From the NCBI GenBank assembly GCA_015501055.1, contig JADNYV010000765.1:1-16208 (forward strand): 16,208 nt of DNA. Direction: 5' to 3'. The translations under genes and the position numbers were made by a program. The notes beneath the pieces are model-generated. The model had not been told where the DNA came from, ran no database searches, and worked only from the letters and a program-made list of their open reading frames with translations. The stretch is from Mucidula mucida. Taxonomy: Eukaryota; Basidiomycota; Agaricomycetes; Agaricales; Physalacriaceae. Below are positions 1 through 9,890 of the stretch, in pieces; position 1 is the stretch's first letter, and every line of letters starts with the position of its first letter.

Positions 1-1088
1 TCAAAGAGATATCTTCGTCGCACCCATAAGGCTTTCACAGATCCAGAGGGTGCTTGTCGTATCCTATTTTCGACGTCTGGCGAGTCAACGGTGAGTCTAC
101 TCTCATCTAGAATAACTCTCCTTGACACAATGCTACCCAGGGCGTTGATTTTCGTGATGTTGCCATCGTGGTCAATAACGATGTACCTGCAGATATACCC
201 TACAGCACACAGTGCGGTGGCCGAGCCGTTCGCATCATTGACAAGATTGGGATATATATCACTTTCTATGAGGCATGGGCAGCCGACGCAGACGAAATCT
301 GTTTAGGGGACTTCATGAATGAGTTTGGAGATGATCCTGATCGTCCCCGTGCCAAACTTACCGAGAAGTCTACAAAGCAAGAGCGCGCCGGATTTGCACC
401 AATCAGGTTGATTCAACTCCTCGCCATTGGCTTTTGTATTCGGCGCTTTCTACGTGACTATTTTCATGATACATCTGATGATGATACATTCCTCCTTTCA
501 TGTTCTTTATAGCATTCTGACCTCTTTGTTGCAGCCTTGAAGTACAATGGTACATTCTGCTGTGACCGTCATCACAACGGCTTCCGTCTCCAGGATTTCC
601 TTCCCGGTCCACTCGATCCTGCACCTGTCGAGGCAGTGGAGTTGTCCACTGTTATTACTCGCAATCAGTACCGTCCCACTGCCTCTCAGGAGAAGCTTGC
701 ACCGCTTCTCAAGGCATGGCGCCGCAAGGAGTATCTCAATGATGATCTGCGTGCAGTCTACCCGGAATATCTCATTCTTTCAGATCAGGACATGAAGTCC
801 GTTGTTCAACTGCGTCCGGACTCGGATGCTCTCGCATCACCATCCATGCTATCGTTGCATCTTGGGCAGACAGCTGATTGGGAGCGCTCATGGGCTAGAC
901 CATTACACTCCTTTCTTATTCAATTCAACACAGTCAACCCCATTTCGCTCAAGCGGCCGCGCAGTTATGCCGCTCCTGCATCAAAGGCAAAGCGTACAAA
1001 GGCTAGCGAGATTGAGGAAGTACCCCGTCTTACCTTTCGTATTCGGCCGCTACGGGATGTTACAAATTCGCCTTCACGACGTCGTTAA
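1..1088 (+). CDS. RecQ-type DEAD/H helicase, C-terminal part (partial, enters at window start)
   Basis: This is the C-terminal half of a superfamily 2 RecQ-like ATP-dependent DNA helicase. Seen: exon 1-90 (in frame from base 1), a 50-nt intron 91-140 (GTGAGT...CCCAG), then an exon from 141. Across the junction it reads STSGESTGVDF (motif V type), followed by QCGGRAVR (motif VI, QxxGRAxR). A cysteine pair region follows (CIRRFLRDYFHD, then CCDRHH after the next intron), the RecQ zinc-binding pattern. The last exon, 535-1088, ends in an Arg/Ser-rich tail. The expected last intron (484-534) has AT instead of GT at its donor; without splicing there the frame stops at 510-512. The sequence continues directly from the helicase leaving the window at 16208 (...RHYHSKM then SKRYLRRTHK...). 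The gene converges with the DUF6589 gene, with 42 bp between stop codons. Inference: it belongs to the mobile unit. Confidence 0.88.
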
Positions 1089-1130
1089 TTACTCCAGAGT
1101 CCAGTATACGATACTTACATCTAATTATGT

Positions 1131-4100
1131 TCAATCATCATTGCTAATATCACTATCGAAGGAGAATTGAGCTGCTTCAAGCTCATTGACCTCCTCCTCT
1201 GCCACATCGAAGCCAGTACCATTGACGAATGCTCGCATCTTCTTGTTGAAAGTCCGGAGTGTCGAAGACGCGAGCTTAGCCAGCCCAACAGCAAGGAGGT
1301 CTGGCGCAGCCTTGGCTCTTGAATTTCCCGCCCGACTGTCCAGGACCTTCTGTACCTCCAACTCCCGGACAGTATCCGCGATCTTCCAAACAAGGGATGA
1401 GACGTCTGCAGGTGTTTTTGTAGTGCTCTTATACGATGTATCCATCATAGCCCCGAAATGCTTTTTCACAGCCTGTAGCTCGACAATAGCTGCGGAGACT
1501 TCGCCGAGTCGGTCCCATGAGCCGTAAAGGCCTTTAGACGAGAACAACTGCTTCAGGTATCCAATGAGATGCTCAGTGTTCAAGTCGATCGGCATAAAAT
1601 GTCCTGGTAGGCCAGACACCGTCATCAGGAAGTTATCGCGCATTATATCTCTGCAAACATAAGTCTCGAGACAAGAAATCTATTGGCTACAGGACTTACG
1701 CAAACTCGGATGTCCACACACGCTTGAAGTTGTGAAGTAGATGGAGAATCTCCGTGCAGTAGTTGTTAGAACCACCACCACGGAAAATGGCGGCGATGTT
1801 CGGTAGAATGTCTTCAATACGTCCAAAATCACCGCTCGACACAGCTGTTGTGAGCTCGCAGAGATACAGCAGATCACGTAGGAGGAGACGCGTGTTTTGA
1901 TTGATCACATCGTTCGCGGGGTTCGTCTCAGTCGCGTCATTCGGATCCAGTGGTTCTGGGATCGGTGTCGCGAATTCATTCAGGATCTCTACTGCAATCT
2001 TCAGCAGGGCCTCGGGTGTAGGCTTCGATGCGGAAAACTCTGCCAGCGACGCGTATCCACACTTCTGGCGCCAGGCATCCATCAGTAGACCGTCCCGAAT
2101 CTGCCCCAGTGCAGCCATAAGAGTATGGTAGTCCGGCTTCTCCCCTGCCAGACGCTTCTTGTTCAAAACAAGGAAGTAGTGCGCCAGAGAACCATGCTGT
2201 GAGTGGCTGAACCGATGTTTGTGAAGAAGACACCAAGCCAGATTCATGATTAGATGAAATAGCCCAATCCCAAGCTGAAAGATCATGCGCGTCTCCCATG
2301 CCGATATATCGCCTTCACGCTCTGCCTGGGCGCCGCGAATCCGCGCACAGGTGAGCTGATCTGGGAAAATGGGAATAGCCATCTCGGAAAGATCATCGGG
2401 ATCGCGTTCAAGCTGATTGATATACACTTCGTCGTGAAACAAGAGGTTTCCGTCGATCGATGCTTCCTCGATGGTCGATGCCTTGAGAGGGTAGAAGCGC
2501 TTGACGGAATGGAAGGGAAGTGGGCGCCGAGGGATATGTTGGAGCTTGGGGTGAGAGGTGTATTCATCGGTCTCCGTAAAGCCAGAGACGTATCGGAGCA
2601 GAGTCTTTACGATCGTGACATGGCATTGGGCCATATAGCAACGTTGATTTTCTCGCTGAGGCTGTATCTCGGCGAAGGTGAGATCAGTAGCGTTCTTGAG
2701 GCGGTCCAACATCGGCTGTAGTAGGAGATCTGAGGCTTGTCGGACGCCCCAGAGCTCGTACAATACAGGAAAAGTGCCTGATTGGACTTTCGGCATTGAC
2801 CCCGGAACCTGTTCAACGAAGATGGAGGAGCTGAAGTTGACGTTGTCGTATGTGAACATGTGAGGTCCAAATGAAAAGGCTTTCCCTAGCTGAACGGCGC
2901 GGGTAGCAAGAGCGGAGATGGTATTCAGAGCAGTAGGAAAAGACATGGAAAGAGCGGAGTGATTGAGAGCTTCGATCATTCTCTTTGAGCTGCCAGTAGC
3001 CCAAGCAAAGACGGTAAACATGAATTGATACATGGAGCACGTATTCGAACGGACGTGAAATGCTTGAGCCGTCAATATATTCCGAGCCTGTTGTCAAAGG
3101 TAAGAGACATAGACGGTACGTGATTTGGTCACTGACCAAAGCTGCATAATGCTCCTTGTTTACCGACGAGTACGAGCCCGTGGTCGCGGCAGTCAACATC
3201 GCGTACCACCATGGCATAGCCTCCCCTCCAGTTATCGACACCTCCTCGCCTGTATCGTCCGGCCGAGATCCAAAGATGGAGTTAACATCCCAGGAGGAAA
3301 GAAAGTCGGCAGTCACGTCCGAGACGTTGATACGCATGCTCTCCATCTTAGCCTCGAACTCTTCCTTGATCTGTCCGCAAGCATACTCCTGCGCAAACGG
3401 AGACATCCATGTCTGGACCCTCTTCTTAGCCCACCACCACATCAGTGTGAGGATGTATATCAGATACACGCCGTCGGGACGGTAGAAACCGTTCTGCGTC
3501 TTATCGAATTGCGCGTTTCGGCGGTCCATGATGGTGTAGAAAAACTCGCCAGGTGCGATATCGATCTCTTTGAGTGCATCCAGCGCTAGCTGCGCCTTTG
3601 ACTGTACACCTGGGGTTGAGACGGCGTAAGGGAACTTTCGTCCATCGCGAACAGTCGAGAGGGATGATAGTTTTGGTATACTGGAGGAAGAGGGTGGGAA
3701 GGGAGGGTCTGGCTCAGGCATTACACTCTCAAGACCAGTCTGATCCATATCCACGTCGGCTTGGAGGCTCGTTGTATTTGGTGATGGAGATGGATGTGCA
3801 TCTGCTACATCAGTGATGGGCGATGGGGAGGGATCAAACGACGCGCCGGGAGCATCAATCTGCATGGGAGATGGTGAACGATTCAATCCGGGATGAACGA
3901 TCCCATCCCTGCCGACGCGCGACGGCGTGTCCGCAGTGTATAGAACGGATTTGGGCTGCCGTCCCCTTGGAGTCCTGCCAGAGAAGGAGAAGATGTGTTG
4001 CCCAACCGATTCCGGCGCAAGACGCCGCAGATTTGGTGTAGAATATGATTTATTGAGCATTCCGAACCCAGATGGGCGCGAGGAAGAAGGGGTACCCGTA

Positions 4101-4267
4101 CGGATTGACGTCTTGCTTGTCAGAAGAAAGGCATCGGATTTCGCCATCCGCATATGGTATAATAGCTTACGGACCGACTGATCCGACTGTGCCAAACATG
4201 GCCAAAAGATGTTCACGCTTTTTATTGCTGCCGGTTTACCTAGCCTACTGTATCGAGTCTTGCTCAT
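1131..4267 (-). CDS. DUF6589 domain protein, candidate transposase of the inverted-repeat unit
   Basis: Three exons: 4267-3137, 3087-1700 and 1650-1131, joined by two 49-nt GT-AG introns (3136-3088, 1699-1651) that keep frame; about 1,012 aa if translation starts at 4267. Residues 1-43 are encoded inside the inverted repeat. Residues about 45-200 are Ser/Pro-rich and probably disordered. The remainder resembles fungal DUF6589 (Pfam; function unknown): YDNVNF near 457-462, FPDQLTCARIRG near 619-630, a GLFHLIMNLAWCLLHKH helix near 653-669, and in exon 3 GLPGHFMPIDLNTEHLIGYLK near 853-873. Acidic residues D458, D620 and E866 sit in these conserved blocks and could be a DDE-type triad of an RNase H-like nuclease; that is inference. 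Later ATGs within or just after the repeat (MRMAK, MAK) could be the true start. The frame is intact, unlike the helicase, so the protein may still be functional. Confidence 0.85.
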
Positions 4268-4293
4268 ACTTTGTAGGCTAGGTTACCTGGCTA
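4143..4293 (-). repeat. 151-bp terminal inverted repeat, right end
   Basis: The reverse complement matches 14784-14934 at 150 of 151 positions with no gaps; the only difference lies in CATG(T/C)TTGGC-type context, at the first base of a Leu codon (TTG/CTG). Similarity ends sharply at both sides. The repeat contains its own palindrome (ACCTAGCCTAC and GTAGGCTAGGT, 11-bp arms) close to the outer end and a doubled CAGTCGG motif near the inner end, the type of subterminal structure transposases bind. It also carries the putative start of the DUF6589 gene, so it is probably promoter/leader as well as element end. Confidence 0.95.
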
Positions 4294-4300
4294 TGTATAG

Positions 4301-4975
4301 ACATCGTTCTACGTCGACTACAGTCCTACTTTGGACGTCCCGTCACCGCGCACATCGTGTTTCGCCGGGATATACCTTGGCTCTGCAAACGCGGCACTAG
4401 CTTTCAAAGTCGCTAACGACCATCACAAAGTATTGGTGTCGCTGACACGTCCCTTCGTACACGGTATGTGATCTTAGATTTATGAAGTTTTTTGCCCATT
4501 AACGCGATACTTTCCAGACTTCTATGGCTGTCTCAAGGATCGACTTGACTCTGTCGCGACCTCGGCTCCTGGCCTCCACCGCCGCCTCAACCCCGCGCGT
4601 TTCGCTTGCCTATCCGCGTCGACACGCACACCCGCCAGTTGGCCCAGCGTCACTCCGACATGGAAAGTCGCTCTATCGGTGTTCTGCTTCGACTATCACG
4701 GCTCTTGTCGAGTATACTGGGCTATCGGTTGTTGCCCAGGTCCTGTTTCTTGTATGGTAAGTTTACCACTATAGGTCGTCGGGGCATGAACTCATCTTTT
4801 ACTGTAGACGATTCCACAGACCACGAGCAGTCGTCTATATACCCCACAATATCTAGGGTGGGTCCACCAGACATCACATGAATCCTGGAGTAACAATCGG
4901 CGATATCGACTGCTGGGATTGTCCAATGTCTTGGAGGATGTGATTCCTCGAATGCTCTTCACGAGTTGTACTTAG
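4301..4975 (+). pseudogene. Downstream exons of an unrecognised gene interrupted by the mobile unit
   Basis: Starts 8 bases outside the inverted repeat, directly after a splice-acceptor-like TATGTATAG. Exons 4301-4463, 4518-4756 and 4808-4975 are joined by introns of 54 and 51 nt (GTATGT...TTCCAG; GTAAGT...CTGTAG), and the reading frame stays open across all three (TSFYVDYSPTLDVP..., SANAALAFKVANDHHKVLV, DFYGCLKDRLDSVATSAPGL, TRTPASWPSVTPTWKVALSV) to TAG at 4973-4975. After about 4935 another frame (NALHELYLGHVAPFFDTW, then a GTAAGA donor) also looks coding, so the stop may be secondary. I do not recognise the family. The exon phase (0) matches the exon that ends at 14759 on the other side of the unit, so both are probably halves of one gene. 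Confidence 0.5.
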
Positions 4976-5302
4976 GCCACGTCGCGCCGTTCTTTGATAC
5001 CTGGTAAGATTTTTTTTCAATTTGGACATTATCTTCTTGCGCTTACCTACGACCTGTTAGGCCACCGTGTAAGCCACAAACGAGGACACGTGTGAACGAC
5101 TGTTATGTCGCCGTTATGGTCCTGAAGGTAGCACTGAACGACGCCTAGATGCGGGAGGTCGTAATTATGATCTGACCGTGTAGGTGAACGCCGACCTTAT
5201 CGAAGAGGTGTTGACGGTGTCACTGTGGATAGGTCAGTGATTCATCTTCATGTCTAAACGATGATACTGACTGATTTTAAAGGACCTTGTTTGTGCTCGA
5301 CT

Positions 5303-5360
5303 AAGAAGGGAGTTGCGAGCAAGGGTGCGAGCCAGCGGCGACGGCCGCTGCTCCCTTCTT
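5303..5360. other. Strong stem-loop with nested GC hairpin
   Basis: AAGAAGGGAG at 5303-5312 pairs perfectly with CTCCCTTCTT at 5351-5360. Inside it, AGCGGC (5334-5339) pairs with GCCGCT (5344-5349) around a GACG tetraloop. GCGAGC occurs twice in the asymmetric inner part. This is a visible structure in otherwise unstructured decayed DNA; it could be a foldback relic or a structured RNA end. No function can be assigned. Confidence 0.55.
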
Positions 5361-6190
5361 ATGATAACCTTGTCATACTTGTAAACGTTGTACTGTAGTT
5401 ATGTATGGTAGATACTTGTGTGGTACTTCCTCTTGGCCGATTCCAATAAACTCGTTGTGTGAGTCAAAGTCACTCACCAATTCACCGTGCTGGACTAACA
5501 AATCAAACATAGATTTATTTCGCGCGCCTATTCAAAGACCCGATTTGTTGGAAATCGATTCCGGCAATTGTTTCGACAAGTGCCTGTCTGCGGGGTACAC
5601 TTGTTCGTGAGACGGATATAGAAGACAACGACGGTGCCCTGGGATCAGACTTGGACTGCCTCAAGACATCAGCTCTTACTCGGTTTCAGCACCCATACTG
5701 GACTGTCTTGGGTATGTGCTTCTTTACTTTCTTAACCGTTCATGTCACTGATCCGCGACTGTAGGCGGAACACTTACTACTCTTTGACACGACTGGGCCC
5801 TCTCCTTCATTGATGTCTTATCTGGACCATATTATGTCTCGATGTTATCAATCTTGTTGCCGTCCTGACTGGAGCCTGAGGTCTTCTAGATGTGTACCCG
5901 CCTCCTTCAAGCGAACCTCGTCATCCTGGGATCACTTGCTGCCTTGTTCGACGGCAGTCGTTCGTACTTTGGTAAGTCGATGGCGTACCTTCTTTTCTTT
6001 CCACTAACACGTTCACAGTCGTACTCGTACCTTGGTCAAGAACCGTTTCCGTGAGGCTATAAGACAGAAGTAGCTCGCGCCTGTGGAGTCTTTCACATGC
6101 GAGAAGGTATGTGTTAGTCCTCTCATTCGATGGTCGGACTTGGCTGACTCTCGATGTCTAGTGTACGTGGAACTGGATTGCTCTCGATTA

Positions 6191-6680
6191 TGAACGCCGC
6201 GCTGACTGATATCGCTCCGCGTACGTGCCAGTCAATTTCATCCCAGCACATCGACTGAACCTTTCGCAGATTCGATAACTGTCCGCATTTCTGATCGGTT
6301 CAACAAACTCTTGTCAACGACTCGGTTATCAGCGGTACGTTCCTTGACATTTGTTCTATTGATTTGGTGCTACTGATACTTGTCGTAGATAAGAGCTCAA
6401 TTCATCCCCCGCGTTCTCTCGTTGTGTCGGTATACTAGAACATAGAATCACCCTCAATTCTGAACGCCGCGCTGATTGATGTCGGTTGGCGTACGTGCCA
6501 GTCAATTCCTTGCCAGCACGCGTCAACTGAACCTTTTCGCAGATTCAATAAGCGTCCATATTCTCTAATCGTTTTAATAGACTCTTGTCAACGACACGGT
6601 TATCAGTGTTACGTTCCTTCATTTGGCGCTGCTGACCTGTGGCGTACATTCAAGAACGAGAACGGCTCGATTCATCCCCC
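6191..6680 (+). repeat. 270-bp tandem duplication of two short exons
   Basis: Copy 1 (6191-6410) and copy 2 (6461-6680) align at a constant offset of 270 bases. Anchors are TGAACGCCGCGCTGA at 6191 and 6461, CTCTTGTCAACGAC in the middle, and GCTC(A/G)ATTCATCCCCC at 6395 and 6665. Each copy contains two intron-like stretches (GTACGTGCCAGTCAATT...TTCGCAG and GTACGTTCCTT...). In copy 1 the exon between them is open (SITVRISDRFNKLLSTTRLS); in copy 2 the same exon has stop codons and an indel. Copy 2 ends at the point where the PLAC8-like gene is cut off. Confidence 0.8.
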
Positions 6681-6748
6681 GGGTTTACGTCGCGGTTAGA
6701 CCTATTAAAAGTAGGTTGAAAAGGGGAAGGGGAGGGAAGGGAACGTAC

Positions 6749-7091
6749 AAGTCCCGGTGTGATCGCCGCAACTACAGAGGTCGTGTGCCCACCCAGACTC
6801 GGAGGATATACGCATTGGAGGGGACGCGGTGGGTTGCGAGGACTTTATGCCAGTGGAGAACTGGGGTGAGGGCATTAGTAAGAAGAGCGCGTTGTGATGT
6901 GATGCGATGGGAGAGAAGAACATACGTCGTGGGGTTTGAGCGACGGCAGCTCTGATTTCTGATATACGATGTTAACATCCAGAGTAAAAGAAAAAGAAGA
7001 AGATACAAACCTCGACAGGTGCCTGTACTACTTGTCCGTCCACCAGTGGAAGAACGACAAAAGTCTGATTAACCGTAGAGTTTGTTGCCAT
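6749..7091 (-). pseudogene. PLAC8-like cysteine-rich gene, 3' half missing
   Basis: Three exons on the minus strand keep one frame: 7091-7011 (27 codons from ATG; MATNSTVNQTFVVLPLVDGQ...), 6949-6926 (LPSLKPHD) and 6860-6749 (FSTGIKSSQPTASPPM...). The third contains GWAHDLCSCGDHTGTC, which resembles the start of the PLAC8 domain (W...CxxD..GTC); PLAC8 proteins are small cysteine-rich, often membrane-associated proteins. A GTACGT donor follows at 6748. The next acceptor (near 6700) gives only a few codons before TAA, and the CPC-containing second half of a PLAC8 domain is absent; instead the 270-bp duplication begins at about 6680. So the gene is probably truncated by a rearrangement. The family call rests on one motif; the exon structure is the stronger evidence. 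Confidence 0.5.
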
Positions 7092-7127
7092 GATGCAATG
7101 AATACCCACAAGTCAAAAGGTCGCAAC

Positions 7128-7137
7128 ATTATATATT
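7128..7137 (-). promoter_or_regulatory. TATA box upstream of the PLAC8-like gene
   Basis: Reads AATATATAAT on the minus strand, about 40 bases before the ATG at 7091. Position and sequence suit a core promoter for the truncated gene. Confidence 0.4.
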
Positions 7138-7687
7138 GTGGCACGCGTGCTCTAGCGGTCAAGACCCCGTTGGCGGTGAATTACAATACCGGGTCGGTGG
7201 GCAACCCGCGTTTCAACTGGGGGAGTCCAAATGTGGACAGCAGAGGCGATGTCTGGGACGCTCGCGCTTCAACGCTTCGCGAGGCCAAGGACTGAGACAA
7301 TATTCGTTCACTTCCCGATTTCCGGCAGATTTCCGGAGACTCCGAGTGGGCACTCCACAGGACAAGGTCATTCCGGTGACCGACCGAGAAAAAGGCAAGT
7401 CACCGGGATACCTACTCCCGAACACGAATAACACAAGCATCCACCACCGACCGCAAGAGATCAGAAGAAAAGCACTGTCGGCACGGTGAAAGTGAGAACG
7501 GGAAATGTTGAGCCAATTCATGCATGACATGGAATACCGTCCCACCTCCGATGATGGTTTTGGGCGCTCAACCTGACGTGGCGCGCCTCCCGAAACGACC
7601 AGGACACTTGGTTCGGAGTGCGGTTTTCTGTGTTCTAAAATGGGATTCAGATATGCGATAAACAGGAGCAAAAAAAGTGCACTCACT

Positions 7688-7753
7688 TATCAAGGAGGAC
7701 TTGGTAGTAGTAAATGCATTAGCCTTGTAGATCGCGGTGTTATAAGCTCCCAT
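7688..7753 (-). other. Possible first exon of a small unrecognised gene
   Basis: ATG at 7753-7751 opens a 22-codon frame (MGAYNTAIYKANAFTTTKSS...) ending at a good donor, AAGTGAGTG-like, at about 7687. A plausible acceptor (CATTTTAG) lies some 50 bases further. The following sequence, 7140-7635, has no continuation that I can identify and no other gene I can support. It may be a short protein, a leader exon, or chance. Confidence 0.2.
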
Positions 7754-7990
7754 TGTCCCAGAGACACACAGGGCTGAGAAGAATTTCTAGCATCACTCAC
7801 AATCAAGGAATATGATAGAAGGATATGTCGAGAACTCCAGAGATAATTATGCCTTGAGGTTGGTTAAAGGATTGCTCAACGTTACAGCAAAAAGGGAGTC
7901 TAAAATACATTTATGAGTGGGGATACGTGCGATCTACGGATACATTGAAAGTAAGCAAACCAGAAAAAAGCTATAACAGAAACAAGCTCA

Positions 7991-9292
7991 TCAAACAACA
8001 ACACCACCCACAGCGCGGTCCCCCATCCCGCTCTTAACGTGTTCCGCATAATCAATGTTATACGCCTCCCCGCCTTGCCCCAGCGCCGCCTTGTCGCCGA
8101 AAAAGTACGTCGAATTGCTTTTGCTAGCCGCAATCGCCTTGAGCTGGTCCAGCCTCCGCAGCTCCACAAGCGTCAACAACGCGCGCTGCCGATCTTCCGC
8201 CTTGACGTTGGCCTTGTCCACCGGTATGCTTTTCGCAATCTCCTCAACCTGCGCTGCGAGGGCCGATGCCTCCATCAGCGCTTGTTGCTGGCGAGCCTCC
8301 GCTTCACGGAAAACTGTTTTATAGCTCGCATCGGCTTCGTTCGCTTTGGCTTGCAAATGGCCCTCGCTCTCTAGGATGACGCGCTGCTTATTGCCCTCGG
8401 CGACGTTGATCTGGGCTTGGGTGTCGAGAAGCTGCTTTCGGCGGTTGCGCTCGGCTTCCATCTGGAGTTCTAGTTGACGCTGGAGGGACATGTAAGAATC
8501 TAGGCAAAATCTTGTAAGTGTTCGCGTACCTCGACCTCTCGATTGGCCGGTTGGAATGATTGAACTTCGAAACGTGTTCCCTCGACACCCCAGTTCTACA
8601 CAATTGAATGAGTAGGTGAATAAAGAAAGAAAGAAATGAACGTACAGCCAAAGACGATCCGATAACTTGATTCAATTTACTGTTAATGCCGTTTCTGTCG
8701 CCGATAATCTGGGTAATAATGAGTGGGGATCTCCGTCAGTCGACCAAAGACATACTTGATCATAGCTGAAGGTTCCAAGAACTGCGCGCATAGCCGAGGT
8801 TCCAAAGTTCTGAATGTTTCTTTCTAGGTCGGTCACCTTGAAGCAAGCCTTGTAGCCATCGATGATGCGGTAGAACAGTGAGCCTGTAACGGTTATAGGG
8901 ACCTGTAGAGGGTTTAGGTGACGCTGATAAACTCTAGAATTGACGGACATTGTCGAGAGTATATCCCGAGAGCTGGAGAGCCGTAAGAAATCAGGGACCG
9001 CAGGAAATGAAGAGGACGGACATGGGGTATGTTTATTGAACATTCACGCAAGTCGACTTTTTGTATGCTGTGGAACGGCGGGAGGAACAAGCGAATGCCG
9101 GGGTTGAGTCGCACTGGATTTCGACCGAAGCTATTGAAATATCAGAATTCCGCTTAGCGCAAAGATGAAGAAAGCACCTAAGCCTCCATCCTTCTTGACC
9201 TTGCTCGATGATAGTGAAAAAGGTGCGCCTCCCTATGGTGTGAGGCTCGGTCGGGCGCGCGACAGTACTCGAAGAGCTGGACGAGTATTCAT
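7991..9292 (-). CDS. Stomatin-like SPFH (Band 7) protein, frame break near N-terminus
   Basis: Seven exons: 9292-9178, 9130-9022, 8972-8949, 8902-8756, 8708-8646, 8595-8530 and 8479-7991; introns are 46-51 nt. The assembled sequence shows the Band 7 signature: EQGQEGWRLSFGRNPVRLNP, QKVDLRECSINIP, GYTLDN then VPITVTGSLFYRI, GTSAMRAVLGTFSYDQ, NWGVEGTRFEVQSFQPANRE and the long charged helix RQLELQMEAERNRRKQLLDT, which drives ring-like oligomers at membranes. The first 19 codons (MNTRPALRVLSRARPSLTP) are Arg-rich like a mitochondrial presequence. Oddity: that frame hits TAG at 9235-9233, while the Band 7 frame (RRTFFTIIEQG) continues one frame away. A one-base deletion, assembly error or missed tiny intron would explain it. 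The remainder is intact, arguing for a recent change or error. No operon-like context is expected in a fungus. Confidence 0.9.
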
Positions 9293-9890
9293 CTTGGTGG
9301 AATGGTGGTAGTGGGAAGCGTCCTTAAAAGAGATCTTGGCAGAGAAGAGTGCTCTGCCGACAGTACGCGGCCATGCCTTGTCTGCCGAGCCGCGTCATAG
9401 CCTACGATCCGGGAGTGTTCGGGCGCTCAATCGTGCTTCTTGCTGTTGATTAACGCGGGACGCAATGAGCTGAACACCATGCAAAGCGGAGTGTGCCGTA
9501 CCGGTCGTCGATTTGGTTGATCCAGGTGGGCGCCTTGTATGTTCATCTTAGAACACTGGCGGCGGACAAATGGGAGCAGGACTTGAAGCAAGAGGATATG
9601 CTCGGCGCATGCTCTCCACTCCTTCGCTGGAATGCGCGTGCTGGCTATAGCTGCATGGTGAGGATGGTTGTGTTGGCGAGGATGGTCGTGTCTTCTGATG
9701 GACGTCTCCTCCTCTGGGGTGTAAAAGTACAGAGCGCGGGTTCGTGGGAGTGGACTCGGGTACTTCGTGCTTGCTCAAATCGATTTCTATTGGTTCTCTA
9801 CTGCTTTCTCTGTATACCCTCTGTCCATTCCACCGTAAACCCTGGGACATTTTGCCCATAGTTTCCCCTGCCATCCCGGCACGTACTTTC
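9293..9890. other. Intergenic, no supported gene
   Basis: Upstream region of the SPFH gene. It carries pyrimidine/purine-skewed stretches and chance open frames without splice structure or recognisable domains. I see no RNA gene or repeat in it. Confidence 0.5.

Larger units (their letters stand above)
1..4293. mobile_element. Inverted-repeat-bounded helicase/DUF6589 unit, right part
   Basis: Right-hand part of a unit made of helicase (+), DUF6589 gene (-) and a 151-bp terminal inverted repeat at 4143-4293. The other end of the same unit, or of a second copy in the same orientation, lies at 14784-16208. If one unit spans the window junction, its length is about 5.7 kb. The dinucleotide TA lies at both outer edges (4292-4293 and 14784-14785), next to GCCAGG/CCTGGC, so a TA target duplication is possible but cannot be told apart from repeat sequence. 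Confidence 0.72.
4976..6690 (+). pseudogene. Decayed exon/intron remnants, plus strand
   Basis: No long open frame, but plus-strand intron-like units recur: 5006-5060 (GTAAGA...GTTAG), about 5234-5282 (GTCAGT...TTAAAG), about 5710-5764 (TATGTG...CTGTAG), 5971-6019 (GTAAGT...TTCACAG) and 6106-6161 (GTATGT...CTAG). Between them lie short coding-like pieces such as ANLVILGSLAALFDGSRSYF followed after an intron by RTRTLVKNRFREAI, interrupted by in-frame stops. A hydrophobic stretch near 5790-5900 suggests a former membrane protein. It may be the tail of the gene at 4301-4975 or a second decayed gene of the same strand. A strong hairpin (5303-5360) and a 270-bp tandem duplication (6191-6680) lie inside. 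No family recognised. Confidence 0.35.

Noticed and set aside
4300..6690. Repeat-induced point mutation (RIP) as the cause of stop codons
   Set aside because: Some stops fit C-to-T or G-to-A change, but small indels are as frequent and the near-identical inverted repeats are untouched, which argues against RIP-like attack on duplicated DNA here.
7145..7225. D-arm-like GCTCTAGCGGTCAAGAC suggesting a tRNA
   Set aside because: No B-box or matching acceptor strand at a suitable distance.
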